Part shown: in pieces, positions 43,873 through 56,062 of the stretch
Layout of the letters: each line of letters starts with the position of its first letter
Numbering within the stretch: the stretch's first letter is position 1
Source: Persicaria tinctoria
Lineage: Eukaryota; Streptophyta; Magnoliopsida; Caryophyllales; Polygonaceae
DNA: 64,000 nucleotides
Direction: 5' to 3'
Assembly: GCA_037127255.1 (NCBI GenBank)
Contig: JBANSL010000018.1
Span: forward strand, 23,905,175 to 23,969,174
Position numbers and translations under genes: made by a program
The notes under the pieces: generated by a model
Database searches by the model: none
What the model was told of the DNA's origin: nothing
The model's input: only the letters and a program-made list of their open reading frames with translations

Positions 43873-45609
43873 ATGAGTGATAGCCAAAACAATCCGACAC
43901 AGAATATGAGCCAAGGGGTCCACCAGGATCAGGAGGCTTCAAGTATGTATATCCCATTAACGCCGCAGCCAAATCCAGATGGCGAAATGGGAGACCAGCA
44001 CCTCAGTACCCCTCCGCATCATCATTATGATCAGCATGGATTAGGAGGAGGGTACATACCACAGAACTTCTGGTACTATGAGGCACGTCGTGAACAACCT
44101 AACCCCTTTCAGCAAGAACAGTCTCAATACTTTTATTATGATCATTGGGGACAGAATCCGCGTCAATAGGGAAATTATCGACAGGAAGAACAACATGGAA
44201 ATTTTGATAGATATAACACCGCGTACGATAACCCCAGCAACTGGAACTACGGTTTTCAGAATCAGGAAATACCACGCCAAGCGTGGCAGAATGATCAGTG
44301 GCAGCGGGAGAATAAACACCGATGCGAAGAGAGATCCACAGATGTTTCCACCTCTACGAGGTCCGACTGAGCGGAGAAAAGAACCGAAAACGTGCCAGCA
44401 GTTTTCCCATCAGTGTTTACCAAGGAAATCTGTTCCGCAACAGTGCCAAAACGATGGAGAGATGTGAACCTCATGAAATATGACGGGACGACTGACCCTG
44501 AAGATCATCTCTGCCATTTTACAACCGCAATGGGAATAAACGAGTACAATGATGCTATGTTATGTAGAACGTTCCCCTCAACTTTGATAAAGATCGCACT
44601 TACCTGGTTCACAAACCTTCCGAAAGGCTCCGTAACTAGTTTTATCCAGCTGTCCCACGTCTTCACATCTCATTTTGGAAGTGCGCGATCGAGAAAGAAG
44701 ACCATGCTCGATCTGGATTCCATTAGGCAAGTAGCTGGGGAATCTTTGGGGCATTTCTTCACCCGTTTTACCAGTATGGTAGTACAAATCCCCAACTTTA
44801 ATCATGAATCGGCGATCATCATACTCATGGGGAATTTGGCAGAGGGAGACTTCAAGACGTACATGTTTCGGAAGAAACCGACTAGCTACGACGATTTGAG
44901 GGAACGGGTGTCTAGGCAGATCGAGGCCAAAGAAGCAGCCGCATCCAGTTCGAAAGCTAACACATGGAATCAAGGTCTCTTTGGGAAGCTTGCTGGAAAA
45001 TTCAGGAAGGAGCAAGCTAAGCTACCCAGACATCATTCGGAAGCTGTAGATTTTCATCCCCACCGCGACGAAGTACACATGAATTCAGAAAGAGGGCAGG
45101 GATCTCGTCGAAGAGAAGATCATCCGCGTTCCTATCATCCGAGGGAGAACCCCTATGGAAATCAAGAAATAAGATTTCCACCGAGAAGGGAAGATCGACC
45201 TAACCGGAGGCCGGATTGGGGAGAACGAAACCCCAGGCTTGACGACTCTCGTGATCGGCAGGACCATTATTTAATGCAACAGGATCAGCGTAAAGATCCC
45301 CCTTTCATAACTGAGGAAGGGGAAGGGGAAGGGGAAGAAGAGGACGCGGAGGTAGGCAAAACTATACGCCTGCAGTCCAGAGATCCGTCAATAAGGGAGA
45401 AGCTCGAAAACCATAAGCAGGCCATATACCGGAGCCTGAGGGTGTCATCAATACCCTCGCAAGAGGCTTTTCCATGGCAGAGTCCAGTAGACAGGAAAAG
45501 AGAAATTACGAAAGAGAAGGAAGGCAGCCTCCATCCGCGTCAAGCAGAAGAATCTCTGTTTCATAGCATGAAGACATATCCTTTTCCCCGAAAGACGCTG
45601 AGGAAGTAA
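43873..45609 (+). pseudogene. gag gene of the Tat element, broken
   Basis: Starts MSDSQNNPTQNMSQG. TAG at 44167-44169 interrupts the first frame (NPRQ-stop-GNYRQEE), and a further stop and frame change lie near 44360. From 44392 it is open for about 400 codons with the retrotransposon gag core (KYDGTTDPEDHLCHFTTAM, LTWFTNLPKGSVTSF, IRQVAGESLGHFFTRF). A highly charged, arginine/aspartate-rich tail follows. It encodes the capsid-like protein of the particle. Confidence 0.85.
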
Positions 45610-45611
45610 GG

Positions 45612-46110
45612 ATGCCGCACTCAGATCCTTTAGTCATCCATGCTCAAATAGCTGCCAAGACAGTTAAAAGAGTATTTATCGACACCGGTTCATCAGCCGA
45701 TATCTTATCATGGGAGGCTTTATCTCAAATGGGGATATCTGTGGCATCATTGAAACCGTATTCGAGAACATTGATCACGTTCTCAGGGGAGAGGTTCAAG
45801 TGGCGGGTACGATCGAGCTTACAGTAGTTTTGGGAACGGCCCCAAAAAGGCGCATGGAAAACATTGTATTCACGGTAGTAAAGATTCCTACTGTATACAA
45901 TGCTTTACTGGGACGCGTCTCGCTCTATAAATTCCAGATGATAGTATCAATCTATCACTTTGTTGGGAAGTTTCCTTTGCCAGGAGGAGGAATCGGCGAG
46001 GTTCGCGGCCAACAACCAGAAAGCAGGAGCTGCTATTTAACTTCTATCAAGAAAAGAAGAGAAGTAATGTGTATTGGTGAAAAATGTGGATCTGTGGTAG
46101 GGGATAACGA
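45612..46110 (+). pseudogene. Aspartic protease region of the Tat element
   Basis: The active-site motif reads VFIDTGSSADIL. A frame change near 45800 moves the reading to another frame, which carries on (TIELTVVLGTAPKRR, YNALLGR). A working protease would release the parts of the polyprotein; this copy cannot be made in one frame. Confidence 0.75.
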
Positions 46111-47590
46111 CCCGTCAGAACTCTCAGAGGCTGAACTAGAAGTAAGACCGACAGAAGCAAAAACACCGACCGCAGATGAAAGAGTTGCCTATACACCATT
46201 CCCAAACCCTAAGGAGAAAGTCTATTTGGGACAAGCACTAGAACCAGCGAAAAGAGATCGGGTCATGGAGATCATAGCGAGGTCAAGAGACAGTTTTGCA
46301 TGGACTCCGCGAGATTTGTCGGGAGTCCCGTCCACTACTGCTTTGTATACCTTAAGAATTCGTCCAGGAATAAAACCCATAGTACAAAAGAAGAGGAATA
46401 TGGCTCCTGAGAAAGTTGTCGCGACAAAAGAAGAAACTGACAAGCTTTTAGAAGCAGGGTTCATAGAGGAGGTGGAAGACTCAGATTGGCTCTCGAACGT
46501 AGTTTTGGTGAAGAAATCTAATGGGAAATGGAGATTGTGCATCGATTTTACTGATCCTAACAAATCTTGCCCCAAAGATAGTTACCCGTTGCCATCCATA
46601 GACGAACTTATCGAAGGGACCGCGAGTAATGAGGTCCTCAGTTTTCTTGATGCTTACTCTGGATATAATCAGATAAGTTTGGACCCTCTAGACAAGAAAG
46701 CAACTACCTTCATCACCAATCAGGGGATATTTTGCTACCGCGTCATGCCTTTTGGACTCAGGAATGCTGGGGCTACGTTTCAAAGAACTGTTGATTGGCA
46801 GGAATGTGTCGATTTATGTGGATGATATCGTAGTTAAGAGAGAGAAAGCAGAGGATCACGCGGCAGATCTACAAGAAACTTTTGATTCCCTACGCAGAGG
46901 AGGTTTGAACTTGAACGCAGAGAAGTGTGTCTTCAGGGTTGATTCTGGAAAATTCTTTGGTTTCATGGTTAGCCATTGAGGAATTGATGTGAATCCTGAA
47001 AAAGTAGCGGCAATCCCAAATCTTCAACCACCGCGAACGATCAAAGAATTACAGTCTTTAAATGGAGCGGTAAATTACCTAAGCCGTTTTTGCTCTTGCC
47101 TAGCAGACATGTCGTTACCCTTCTTTGCTTTGCTCAAGAAAAAGGGACCAATACAGTGGACACCAAAGTTACAGGAAGCGTTTGGGAGGTTGAAAATTTT
47201 CCTATCAACACTCCCCACTCTGCACCAACCCGAGAAGCAAGAGATTCTGCATCTATATTTGTCAGTAAAGAGCGTTACCATCAGTGCAGTCTTGACACGA
47301 GAAGAAAAATACCCAGTGTATTATGTCAGTCGTGTGCTACAGGATGCTGAGACGCGGTATGAACCAGTGGAGAAAATGATTCTATGTTTGGTATTCACAA
47401 CAAGAAGATTGAGGCCATACTTCCAGGATCACATTATCAGAGTAATGACCGACCTACCGATGCGCCAAATCCTTCACTCCCCGTGCTTGTCGGGAAGGAT
47501 GATGAAATGGGCAGTAGAGTTGACGGAATTCGAAATAGAATATACCCCGCGGAAGGCAGCTCTGGCTCAGGTTTTAGCCGATTTTATTGG
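46111..47590 (+). pseudogene. Reverse transcriptase and first RNase H of the Tat element
   Basis: RT blocks: SNVVLVKKSNGKWRLCIDF, then DAYSGYNQI, CYRVMPFGLRNAGATFQR and the active site SIYVDDIVVK. A small deletion with frame change lies near 46790, just before the active site, and TGA at 46977-46979 replaces what is R in the family (SH-stop-GIDVNPEKV). The connection and classical RNase H region follow (PVYYVSRVLQDAETRYEPVE, then RPYFQDHIIRVMTD). Confidence 0.83.
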
Positions 47591-48040
47591 CGAAACAAGT
47601 TTTGAACTAAATGCTCAAATCGAAAAGAGCAAGTGGACGCTCAGGGTGGATGGTGCGGCCAATAAAGATGGGTGCGGGGCTGGGGTTACTTTCACTGCAC
47701 CCGACGAACAACAATACAATTACGCTTATAAACTGGACTTCCAAGCTACAAACAATGAAGCTGAGTACGAAGCCCTGCTCGCGGGCCTGGAAGTAGCTTT
47801 GGTCAAAGGCGCCAGGCAAGTGTCAGTCTACACCGATTCAGAAGTAGTGACGCGACAGATAACAGAAGAATATGATGCCAGAACTGGTTTAATGCCTAAC
47901 TATCAGAGAAAGGCACGAGCCTTGTCAAAAGCTTTCTTGAGTTTTTGCCTAACGGTCGTTTCCAGAAGTGATAATCAGCAAGCGGACGCGTTGGCTCGTT
48001 TAGGAGCAGTCATGCTTGAGGAAGTGGGAAAGAAGTGATC
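47591..48040 (+). CDS. Second (archaeal-like) RNase H domain of the Tat element
   Basis: Reads [18 protein letters not shown], then [25 protein letters not shown] and [13 protein letters not shown], so the four acidic positions (D, E, D, D) are kept. The dual RNase H arrangement is a mark of the Tat lineage. The domain itself is open as the end of a frame that begins at 46989; a one-base shift after GKK leads into the frame at 48035. It is part of a broken polyprotein, so expression is doubtful. Confidence 0.8.
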
Positions 48041-51000
48041 CTCGAAAGGATGAACAGTCGAAGACTTATCCAAGAAGTCTACCAGGTCCAGGGGATTGAA
48101 AAGGGAGATTGGATAACATCACTCGCGGATTATCTAGGGAAGGGCATCCTACCCGAAGAAAGAGACGCAGCTAAGGGAATTAGTCCATCTACATGCATGC
48201 ACAGGATCCTGTTGGAGGATGGAGCTAAGCCATCACGCCAACCACAGAGAAGGCTCAATCCTCCCATGATGGATGTGGTGAAGAAGGAAGTGCTGAAATT
48301 GCTATCAGCAAACATGATTTTCCCAATTTCTGACAGTCAATGGGTAAGTCCTACACAAGTTGTCCCTAAGAAAGGAGGGATTACAGTCGTGGAGAATCAA
48401 CAAGGTGAGTTGGTCCCTACCCGGACACAAACAGGTTGGAGGGTGTGCATAGACTATCGCAAGCTGAATACAGTAACCAGGAAGGATCACTTCCCCCTCC
48501 CCTTTATTGATCAGATGCTAGAACGCCTTACTGGGCACCCCTATTATTGTTTTTTGGATGGATATTCTGGATATTTTCAGGTGGCCATAGCGCCAGAGGA
48601 CCAGGAAAAGACTACATTCACATGTCCTTTCGGTACTTTTGCATATCGCAGAATGCCATTTGGACTATGTAACGCACCCGGGACATTTCAACGATGTATG
48701 GTTAGTATCTTCTCTGAGTACATTGAGAATTTCATTGAAGTATTCATGGATGATTTCACAGTACATGGGGATAGCTTTGATACTTGTTTGAGCCATTTGG
48801 CACTAGTGTTAAAAAGATGTGTTGAAACTAATCTGGTTTTGAACTCTGAAAAGTGTCATTTTATGGTAGAACAGGGAATTGTTTTAGGTCACATAGTCTC
48901 TGCAAAGGGTATTGAGGTCGATAAGGCGAAGATTGATGTAATTCAATCTCTGCCTTATCCTACTAATGTGCGCGAAGTTCGTTCTTTCCTAGGCCATGCA
49001 GGTTTTTATCGCAGGTTTATCAAAGACTTTTCGAAGATATCCTCACCCTTGTGCGAGCTTCTGAAGAAAGATGTGACCTTTGTACTCACACAAGAGTGCA
49101 AAGAGGCGTTCGACCAGCTGAAAGGACGCCTCACTAGTGCACCAATCATTCAGGCACCAGACTGGTCTCGCCCATTTGAGATCATGTGTGATGCGAGCGA
49201 CTATGCAGTGGGAGCAGTGCTAGGCCAAAAAGAGGGAAGAGCCTCTCATGTGATCCATTATGCTTCCATGACTCTGAATGGAGCGCAGCGCAACTACTCC
49301 ACCACTGAGAAAGAAATGCTAGCTGTGGTGTTTGCACTAGAGAAGTTTCGACAGTATCTGCTTGGGGTCAAAGTGATTATCTACACAGATCACGCAGCTC
49401 TCCGCTACTTGATGACAAAGAAGGAGACAAAGCCAAGATTAATTCGATGGGTTCTTTTGCTCAGCGAATTTGATGTGGAGATTAAGGATAAGAAAGGAGC
49501 GGAGAATCTGGTGGCTGACCACTTAAGCAGATTGGTGAATGAGGAGGACAAGCCGGAGTCACAGAAACCCATCTTAGGCACGTTTCCGGATGACACATTA
49601 TGCAGAATCGAGCACGAAAGCACGTCGGAGTTTGGCGTGCCCACGTCAACAGCTGACGCGCCCGCGCCAAAGTCTGACGCGCCCGCGTCGTTCCCTGACG
49701 CGCCCACGCTATTGCTTCTCAGCCCATCTCAGTCCGTTCTAGGACTTCACTCTGTAAGCCCTTGGTACCGGGACATTGTGAACTACTTAGTTTGTGGGAA
49801 GTTTCCTCCGGATCATACCAAGGCTCAGACAGGGAAGATTCGAAGAGAAGCAAACCACTATATTTGGGATGACCCATACCTTTGGAAACATTGTGCTGAT
49901 CAGGTAATTCGTCGTTGTCTTCCAGATAATGAGGTACGATCTGTTCTTGAATTTTGTCATTCTCAAGCATGTGGGGGACACTTTGGTGCCAACAAAACTG
50001 CTAGAAAAGTGCTTGAATCTGGATTTTATTGGCCACATATTTTTAAAGATGCTTATTCTTTCTGCAAGGCATGTGATAGGTGTCAAAGAATGGGGAATAT
50101 CTCTCAAAGGAATGAAATGCAACAATCACCGATGATTTTTTGCGAAATCTTCGATGTTTGGGGCATTGACTTTATGGGACCTTTTCCTAGTTCTTGTGGG
50201 AACTTGTATATTTTACTTGCGGTGGACTACGTTTCCAAGTGGGTGGAAGCGAAGGCCACCAGAACTGATGACTCTAAAGTTGTGGCAGGGTTCTTGAAAA
50301 GCAATATTTTTGCCAGGCATGGTATCCCTAGAGCGTTGATTAGTGACAGGGGTACCCATTTCTGCAACAAAACTGTGACTGCTGTGCTGAAGAAATATCA
50401 TGTCACACATAGAGTTTCCACCGCATACCATCCACAGACGAATGGCCAAGCAGAGGTGTCCAATAGAGAGATCAAAGCCATTCTCGAGAAGACTGTGAAT
50501 CCTAACAGGAAGGATTGGAGTTTCAGACTTGATGATGCGTTGTGGGCTTATCGCACTGCTTACAAAACTTCAATTGGGATGTCTCCTTTCAGACTTGTCT
50601 ATGGTAAGGCATGTCATCTTCCTGTTGAGCTGGAGCACAAGGCTTGGTGGGCAGTGAAACAATGCAATATGCAGAGTGACGGGGTCGGAGAACATAGGAA
50701 GCTACAGTTAGGCGAGCTCGAGGAGTTACGGTTGGACGCCTATGATAATGCGGCAATCTACAAGGCGAAGACCAAGGCATGGCATGACAAGCACATCCAT
50801 AGGAAGGACTTTAAAGCTGGTGACAAAGTCCTACTCTTTCAGTCTCGCCTGAAACTCTTCGCTGGGAAGCTCAGGTCAAAGTGGGGGGGACCATACATTG
50901 TTGCTGAAGTTTTCCCACATGGAGCTGTAGAGTTATATGACCCGAATAGCCACAAGAAGTTTAAGGTAAATGGTCAAAGGCTTAAGACATACTATGAAGG

Positions 51001-51061
51001 GTTCCCAAAGGAGGCTATGGATGAGTTAGCTTTGGAGGAGCCAAATGCAGAGTTAGAATAA
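48035..51061 (+). CDS. Chimeric ORF: Tat linker fused to Athila RT-RNase H-integrase
   Basis: A 1008-codon open frame. Residues 1 to about 46 belong to the Tat element (RNase H to integrase linker, [18 protein letters not shown]). From about 47 it is Athila: [22 protein letters not shown] with [21 protein letters not shown] and the active site FMDDF, RNase H ([25 protein letters not shown]), and integrase with the H-H-C-C zinc finger ([18 protein letters not shown]). The core has D in IDFMGPF, D in SDRGTHF and the later E, and a C-terminal region ([16 protein letters not shown]). The RNase H-integrase linker holds repeats of a GCGCCC(G/A)CG motif. All Athila catalytic residues I can check are present, yet gag and protease are absent. 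The ORF is open by chance or because the inner element is young. Confidence 0.88.
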   Translation: MILERMNSRRLIQEVYQVQGIEKGDWITSLADYLGKGILPEERDAAKGISPSTCMHRILLEDGAKPSRQPQRRLNPPMMDVVKKEVLKLLSANMIFPISDSQWVSPTQVVPKKGGITVVENQQGELVPTRTQTGWRVCIDYRKLNTVTRKDHFPLPFIDQMLERLTGHPYYCFLDGYSGYFQVAIAPEDQEKTTFTCPFGTFAYRRMPFGLCNAPGTFQRCMVSIFSEYIENFIEVFMDDFTVHGDSFDTCLSHLALVLKRCVETNLVLNSEKCHFMVEQGIVLGHIVSAKGIEVDKAKIDVIQSLPYPTNVREVRSFLGHAGFYRRFIKDFSKISSPLCELLKKDVTFVLTQECKEAFDQLKGRLTSAPIIQAPDWSRPFEIMCDASDYAVGAVLGQKEGRASHVIHYASMTLNGAQRNYSTTEKEMLAVVFALEKFRQYLLGVKVIIYTDHAALRYLMTKKETKPRLIRWVLLLSEFDVEIKDKKGAENLVADHLSRLVNEEDKPESQKPILGTFPDDTLCRIEHESTSEFGVPTSTADAPAPKSDAPASFPDAPTLLLLSPSQSVLGLHSVSPWYRDIVNYLVCGKFPPDHTKAQTGKIRREANHYIWDDPYLWKHCADQVIRRCLPDNEVRSVLEFCHSQACGGHFGANKTARKVLESGFYWPHIFKDAYSFCKACDRCQRMGNISQRNEMQQSPMIFCEIFDVWGIDFMGPFPSSCGNLYILLAVDYVSKWVEAKATRTDDSKVVAGFLKSNIFARHGIPRALISDRGTHFCNKTVTAVLKKYHVTHRVSTAYHPQTNGQAEVSNREIKAILEKTVNPNRKDWSFRLDDALWAYRTAYKTSIGMSPFRLVYGKACHLPVELEHKAWWAVKQCNMQSDGVGEHRKLQLGELEELRLDAYDNAAIYKAKTKAWHDKHIHRKDFKAGDKVLLFQSRLKLFAGKLRSKWGGPYIVAEVFPHGAVELYDPNSHKKFKVNGQRLKTYYEGFPKEAMDELALEEPNAELE

Positions 51062-51777
51062 TCGAAAAGGCTTAGTCGAGCCAGCGACATGAAACAAAGG
51101 CGCTGCTTGGGAGGCAACCCAAGGTATTGCATTCTTTCCCTTAACTCGATTTTATTGTAACTTGTAGGTAATAAAGACGGAGTTTCTAGCGACGAATTGC
51201 ACCCGCATTTCGGACCCACTGCTTCCGCAGTGTTAATTTTCGTCCAAAAAAAAAAAAAAAAAAAAGGGCCACGGGCTGGAAAACCCGCTTCGGGCCAGCC
51301 CGCCATTTTCAAGCCCCATCATCACTACCCATCACCATCCCCTCAAATACCACCAAAACCCTACATCCCCCACACTCTCTCACCTTCCCCACACCCTCTC
51401 CTCTCACACCCAATCTCCTCCACACTCCACTCAAACACCCCCCACCAGGGTCCCCACACCCCGTCCCCCTCCCTTCCTTCAACTCTCGGCACTGAGACAT
51501 CGACGACCGCGTCCGACGAGTTTGGAGGTCTGTAGAAATCACCGACGCGGCCGCGCTGCTACCCAACGCGCCCGCGTCTGTCAGAGAAACCCACCAAAAG
51601 GCTGACACACCTGACGCGCCCGCTCTGCTACCCAACGTGCCCGCGCCACCCCCAACGCGCCCGCGCCACCCTCCAACGTGCCCGCGTCTACCCCCTGAGC
51701 CGAGCCCCATCTGTTCGTTGTGAGTTCCTTCCGCTGTCCTTATTTCGATTCCGATTTAGTCGTATTATCTATCGAGT
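51062..51777 (+). other. Athila inter-ORF region
   Basis: Contains the conserved Athila stretch after pol, an A run (51246-51266) and a C-rich leader in which GACGCGCCCGCG-type words repeat (51541-51690). These words also occur in the pol linker (about 49635-49710) and in the LTR (53505-53650). Confidence 0.7.
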
Positions 51778-52791
51778 ATGAGTTCATCGGAGGAAGAGGC
51801 GAGTAGATCTGATAATGGGTTAGAATTGTCTGAAGAGGAGTGGGCTATTTATAATAAGGTCAGTTGTGTCAGTTCTACCAAATATTTGCATAGAGAGACC
51901 CTTCAGAGACTTCAGATGCTAGATTGTATGCAGAAGTGTCTAGCTCACGCTGGTATTAGTGACTTTTTGGAGTTGAGAGCTGTAGGATACCCGGAACTGT
52001 GCAAGCAGTTCCTCGCGACATATCAGCTGTACCTTGTAGATAACAGAATCAGAGGGGTTGCTTTCAGATACAATGGCACTACCTACCGGGCTTCTGCAAC
52101 AAGGTTGCGAGCTGCTTTGGGGGTCACTAACGCCCCAATTGATGGATGGGTGACAGCCGCGACCGACCCAAACCTAGTTGCATTCTTTAGAGCGGTGTCT
52201 GGAGAAGAATTCTTAACCAGTAACGAGTACAACAGCAGGATTACTCATCCTGTCTTCCGTATGTTGTGCAAGATCGTCTCTGGGACATATTATGGGTTGA
52301 TCACAGATACCAAGCTTTCCATGACACACCTGAGGTTTGCTTACAGCGCTGTGCCTACTGCAGATTATACGCCTGACTGGGTTCGGCTCTTCTTCGATGG
52401 GCTCGACAAGGTCAGAAAGGATCGCAGTGCCGTTGGACCAGAAATGGTCCAGAGCGGACTTATTACTCGGGTAGCCATTGCTACAGGCGTTGGGCAAAAT
52501 GGTTTGCAGGCACTGGAGGAGCAGGTCATAGCGAGGACCTATACAGAGGAGTATCTGCGAAGGTGTTTGATGCTTGATAAGAGCTGCGCCGCATGCGAGA
52601 GGATTACTCTCGCCACTATCCACCCCCTTAGTGAGTCCTTCTGTTTCCTTTCTCCCTACTTATTTCTGTCTTCTTTCACATTGAGGACAATGCTTCATTC
52701 AAGTATGGGGGGAGGGAAAGGACTTATATATCTTGTACATATTTTATTTCCGCATTATTTGTGTACAGATTCTGCACTTGTTATATTCTAA
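51778..52791 (+). CDS. Athila ORF in the env-like position (ATHILA family protein)
   Basis: Starts MSSSEEEASRSDNGLELSEE. A run of motifs resembles the ATHILA ORF family: CLAHAGISDFLELRAVGYPE, KQFLATYQL, GVAFRYNGTTYRASATRLRA and HPVFRMLCKIV. Function in the element is unknown; it stands where env-like genes stand in Athila. No signal peptide is evident. The frame past about residue 285 (hydrophobic, 52630-52791) probably runs into non-coding DNA containing the tract AAGTATGGGGGGAGGG, so the genuine protein may end earlier through splicing. Confidence 0.7.
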   Translation: MSSSEEEASRSDNGLELSEEEWAIYNKVSCVSSTKYLHRETLQRLQMLDCMQKCLAHAGISDFLELRAVGYPELCKQFLATYQLYLVDNRIRGVAFRYNGTTYRASATRLRAALGVTNAPIDGWVTAATDPNLVAFFRAVSGEEFLTSNEYNSRITHPVFRMLCKIVSGTYYGLITDTKLSMTHLRFAYSAVPTADYTPDWVRLFFDGLDKVRKDRSAVGPEMVQSGLITRVAIATGVGQNGLQALEEQVIARTYTEEYLRRCLMLDKSCAACERITLATIHPLSESFCFLSPYLFLSSFTLRTMLHSSMGGGKGLIYLVHILFPHYLCTDSALVIF

Positions 52792-53296
52792 AAATAAAAA
52801 AAAAATATATAAAAAAAAAAAAAAAAAGCAATCAAAATCCTGGGATGAGTTGAAAACCCGAAAGGGCGACTCAGGCAAGAAGCAGGTAGTCTGGCGAGCC
52901 TTAGGCTTTGGCAATATGAGACTTGAGAGAAGTGAGAATGTTTATGTGAGGACCATCTTTGAAAAAAAAAAAAATGAGTGGCTTGGTGAAAACCCGAAAG
53001 GGCGCCTTGGCAAGATGAGCGTTTACTTTGAGTGTTTAGGATTGATCTCTTGGTGAAGGCGACATAAGAAGTGGAGTGATAAGGAGGTTTTCGGGTAGGC
53101 CACTGGGAGCTATAAGGTGTAGATGGTTGAGATACAATTGTAAGTCTCATTTCCTATTTTGATTGTCTTTTGTGTTGATTGTTGAGATGGTGGAAACTAC
53201 TAGTACTTAGTGTTCATTTTCCTTGTACTGTCTGTGAACCTTTGAGATTTATGGTGAGAGTAGGCTTAGCTTCTATGCTTACTCGGGACGAGTAAA

Positions 53297-53314
53297 GGTT
53301 TAAGTATGGGGGAA
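53297..53314 (+). promoter_or_regulatory. Polypurine tract of the Athila element
   Basis: AAGGTTTAAGTATGGGGGAA immediately precedes the LTR start TGACATGCG, as in Athila elements. Confidence 0.7.
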
Positions 53315-53316
53315 TT

Positions 53317-54540
53317 TGACATGCGATATATTCTATAGCGCATTTAGTAGTTTTTGTCATCATTTACATGTCATTGTGAGAGATATTTGTATGAACTTGG
53401 TGATTCGGAACCTGTTGAAGAAGTTGAAGAAATCACAGGATCATGCAAGTTACAGAAGAGTTGAAGTGAAGAAGTTCGGAAGCAGCTGGAAGCTGGTGAC
53501 CTTGGCGCGGCCGCGCTGCTACTGGCGCGCCCACGCTGCAACTGGCGCGCCCACGCCGCTAGGAGGAAGTGCCCGCGTCGATGCACCAGATAGAAGTATC
53601 AAGATGAGACACTGGTGCGCCCGCGCTGCTACTGACGCGCCCGCGTCAGTCCCTGGAGACGGATTCTTATCCGATTTTTCCCGATCTTATTAGTTTTAAT
53701 ATTATATTTTTACGGGATTTTAAACCCTTTAAGTAGGATATATATTATTTCCGAACGGAAGTTTTTAGAGATTATTAGGTTATTTTCGAGAGACGTAGTT
53801 TCCTTTTCGGAATCTCACAAACCCTATGGAGAACTAACTCTCCGTTGTTACACTTGGTTCTTTGAAGCCTTCGATTGATTTGGTTGTGAGTATTCTACTC
53901 TTGTTCGCCCTTTGTTAATTGTTTCGATCTCCTGAGCTTATTGCTTGATTGCTTATTATTGGTTAATCTGGATTGATCACCTAGGTTTATCGATACTAGT
54001 CATATTGCTAGGGTTTCCAATCCCAGGTTTGGGGTTGTAGATTCATTGTAGCAAACACAATCATCATACGCAGGTTGCTTGTGGTAGATTGTGAAGGAGA
54101 TTCGATTATAGGCTATTTTAACGGGTTGTTAGAATCGCTTGTATCTCATTATAATTCATGTTTGAATGCTATCGCTTTATTATTCGGTGAAGGTTTTCCC
54201 TTGTAATTTGGTGATAAGTGCTTTTAGGACTGGTAGGACTAAAAGCTATTACACGATCTGAATTGAGAACAATTACTGGACATTAGAACTTGAGACTCAT
54301 AGAATGCGATGATGAACCATCTCAATTGTTGTGCAGATAATTACCTGGTGTGATACTTTTCCATCATATATTCGCAACCTCTTATTGCAACTTGTTCTGT
54401 CACTATTGTTTACACACAAAACTCCCCTTTGAATTGGTTACTTTTGGGTAATAATACTTGCTCTTACAATTGATTCTGTTTCCCTGTGGGTTCGACCCTA
54501 ACTTACCTACTATACTTGTTATAGTTTGCACCTTAGAAAT
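53317..54540 (+). repeat. 3' LTR of the Athila element
   Basis: Starts TGACATGCGATATATTC; the end is uncertain (54525-54557). A GC-rich part has four or more GCGCGCCC(A/G)CG words; a promoter-like AAGTAGGATATATATTATTT lies near 53730. Ordinary Athila LTR layout, without a partner LTR in the window. Confidence 0.7.
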
Positions 54541-54559
54541 TTACTTTGATTAGGCATAA

Positions 54560-55253
54560 CGACCTTAGGCCTGTCATCTGCCGTTTCGGGGTACCCAACT
54601 CGATAATCACAGATCATGGACCTCAGTTTGATTGTGAAACAATCAGAGATTTCTGCGCGGGATTAGGCATAAACCTCAAAATCTCGTATGTGGCCCATCC
54701 ACAGACGAACGGACAGGCAGAAACAACCAATCGACAATTACTGCATGGGATACAAAAGAAGCTAGGGAGCATAGCAAAGGGGCGATGGGCTGAACTTCTA
54801 CCATTAGTTCTCTGGTCCTACCGCACGTCAGCAAAAACTCCAACTGGAGAAACCCCGTTTTCTCTAGTCTTTGGTATGGACGCGGTCAACCCAGTAGAAA
54901 GGTTGGTTCCTTCGGCACGAATAATGACATACAACCAAGAAACCAATGATGAAGCATTGGAACTCGAACTCCATCTCATAGAGGAGCGTAGGATGACAGC
55001 AGCCATAAAGGAGCAAGAATACAAAAGGCGGCTATCTAAATATCGGGATAGACGAGTTCGCCCGCGGCATCTCAGAGAAGGAGATTTGGTGCTCCGCCAA
55101 GCTACCGCTGGAGGAAAACTGGACCCAAACTGGGAGGGACCTTATGTGATCGTGAAAGAGGTTCAAGAAGGAGCATACAAACTCAGCACCCCCGAAGGCA
55201 CCGTTTTAAACAAGACCTGGAATGCAGATAATCTAAAAAAGTACTATGTATAA
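54560..55253 (+). pseudogene. Tat integrase, C-terminal half
   Basis: Resumes within the catalytic core: VICRFGVPNSIITDHGPQFD, later [17 protein letters not shown] (glutamate), LPLVLWSYRTSAKTPTGETP and the end DLVLRQATAGGKLDPNWEGP. The zinc finger and first catalytic aspartate are lost at the Athila junction. It ends at a normal stop. Confidence 0.85.
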
Positions 55254-55361
55254 TTGCCAGTACTTGTATGTAACATAAAGCTTAGTCGCCCCCGCAAAAA
55301 TTAAATAAAGCGGTTAGAGGGCGCTTTCTTTATTTCCCTCCAGGAGAACTTCTCAAATAAG

Positions 55362-56062
55362 TCCCAGAGACGCTGGAGCTTGGCTCCGCGTCGGGCCTTC
55401 GATCGAATCTGCATTCTCGGGGATGATATTTTATATTAACTCCTAGGACGCTGGAGCTTGGCTCCGCGTCGGGCCTCCGATCGAATCTGTATTCTCGAAA
55501 AAGAAGTTTTACTAAAGAACCAGAGACGCTGGAGCTTGTCTCCGCGTCGGACCTCCGATCGAATCCGTATTCTCGGAGATAAAGTTTTTATCAAAGTCCC
55601 AGAGGCGCTGGAGCTTGGCTCCACATCGGGCCTCCGATCGAATCCGTATTCTCGGAGATAAAGTTTTTATCAAAGTCCCAGAGACACTGGAGCTTGGCTC
55701 CGCGTCGGGCCTCCGATCGAATCCGTATTCCCGGAGATAAAGTTTTTATCTAAGTCCTAGAGACGCTGGAGCTTGGCTCCGCGTCGGGCCTCCGATCCAA
55801 CCCGTATTCTCGGAGATAGAGTTTTTATCAAAGTTCCAGAGACGCTGGAGCTTGGCTCCACGTCGGGCCTCCGATCGAATCTGTATTCTCGGAGAAAAAG
55901 TTTTTATTAAAGTCCCAGAGACGCTGGAGCTTGGCTCCGCGTCAGACCTCCGATCGAGGCAACAATCTCGTAGATGAAGTTTCACTTAAATCCCAAAGAC
56001 GCTGGAGCTTAGCTCCGCGTTAGGACTTCAATCGGAGCTGTGTTCTCAGAGGTAAATTCTAA
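55362..56062 (+). repeat. Tandem array, nine units of 78-79 bp
   Basis: The word CGCTGGAGCTTGGCTCCGCG recurs at 55371, 55449, 55527, 55606, 55685, 55764, 55843, 55922 and 56000, each followed by TCGGGCCTCCGATCGAATC. Tandem arrays in the 3' region are known for Tat elements and can seed satellite DNA. Open frames across it are artefacts. Confidence 0.95.

Larger units (their letters stand above)
48175..54550 (+). mobile_element. 5'-truncated Athila element inside the Tat pol gene
   Basis: The left edge falls at about 48163-48178 within Athila RT; the right edge lies between 54525 and 54580, where Tat integrase sequence resumes. Contents: RT-RNase H-integrase, the Athila-type block GCGCTGCTTGGGAGGCAACC (51100), a second ORF (51778), polypurine tracts (52708, 53305) and a 3' LTR. 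The inner 5' LTR, gag and protease and the N-terminal half of Tat integrase are missing, so a deletion followed the insertion. Confidence 0.85.

Noticed and set aside
53316..53693. 125-codon frame with ARPRCYWRAHAATGAPTPLG repeats
   Set aside because: It spans the Athila LTR start and the GC-rich repeat; no protein character.
55362..56062. Centromeric satellite
   Set aside because: The array is short and lies in the 3' region of a retrotransposon.
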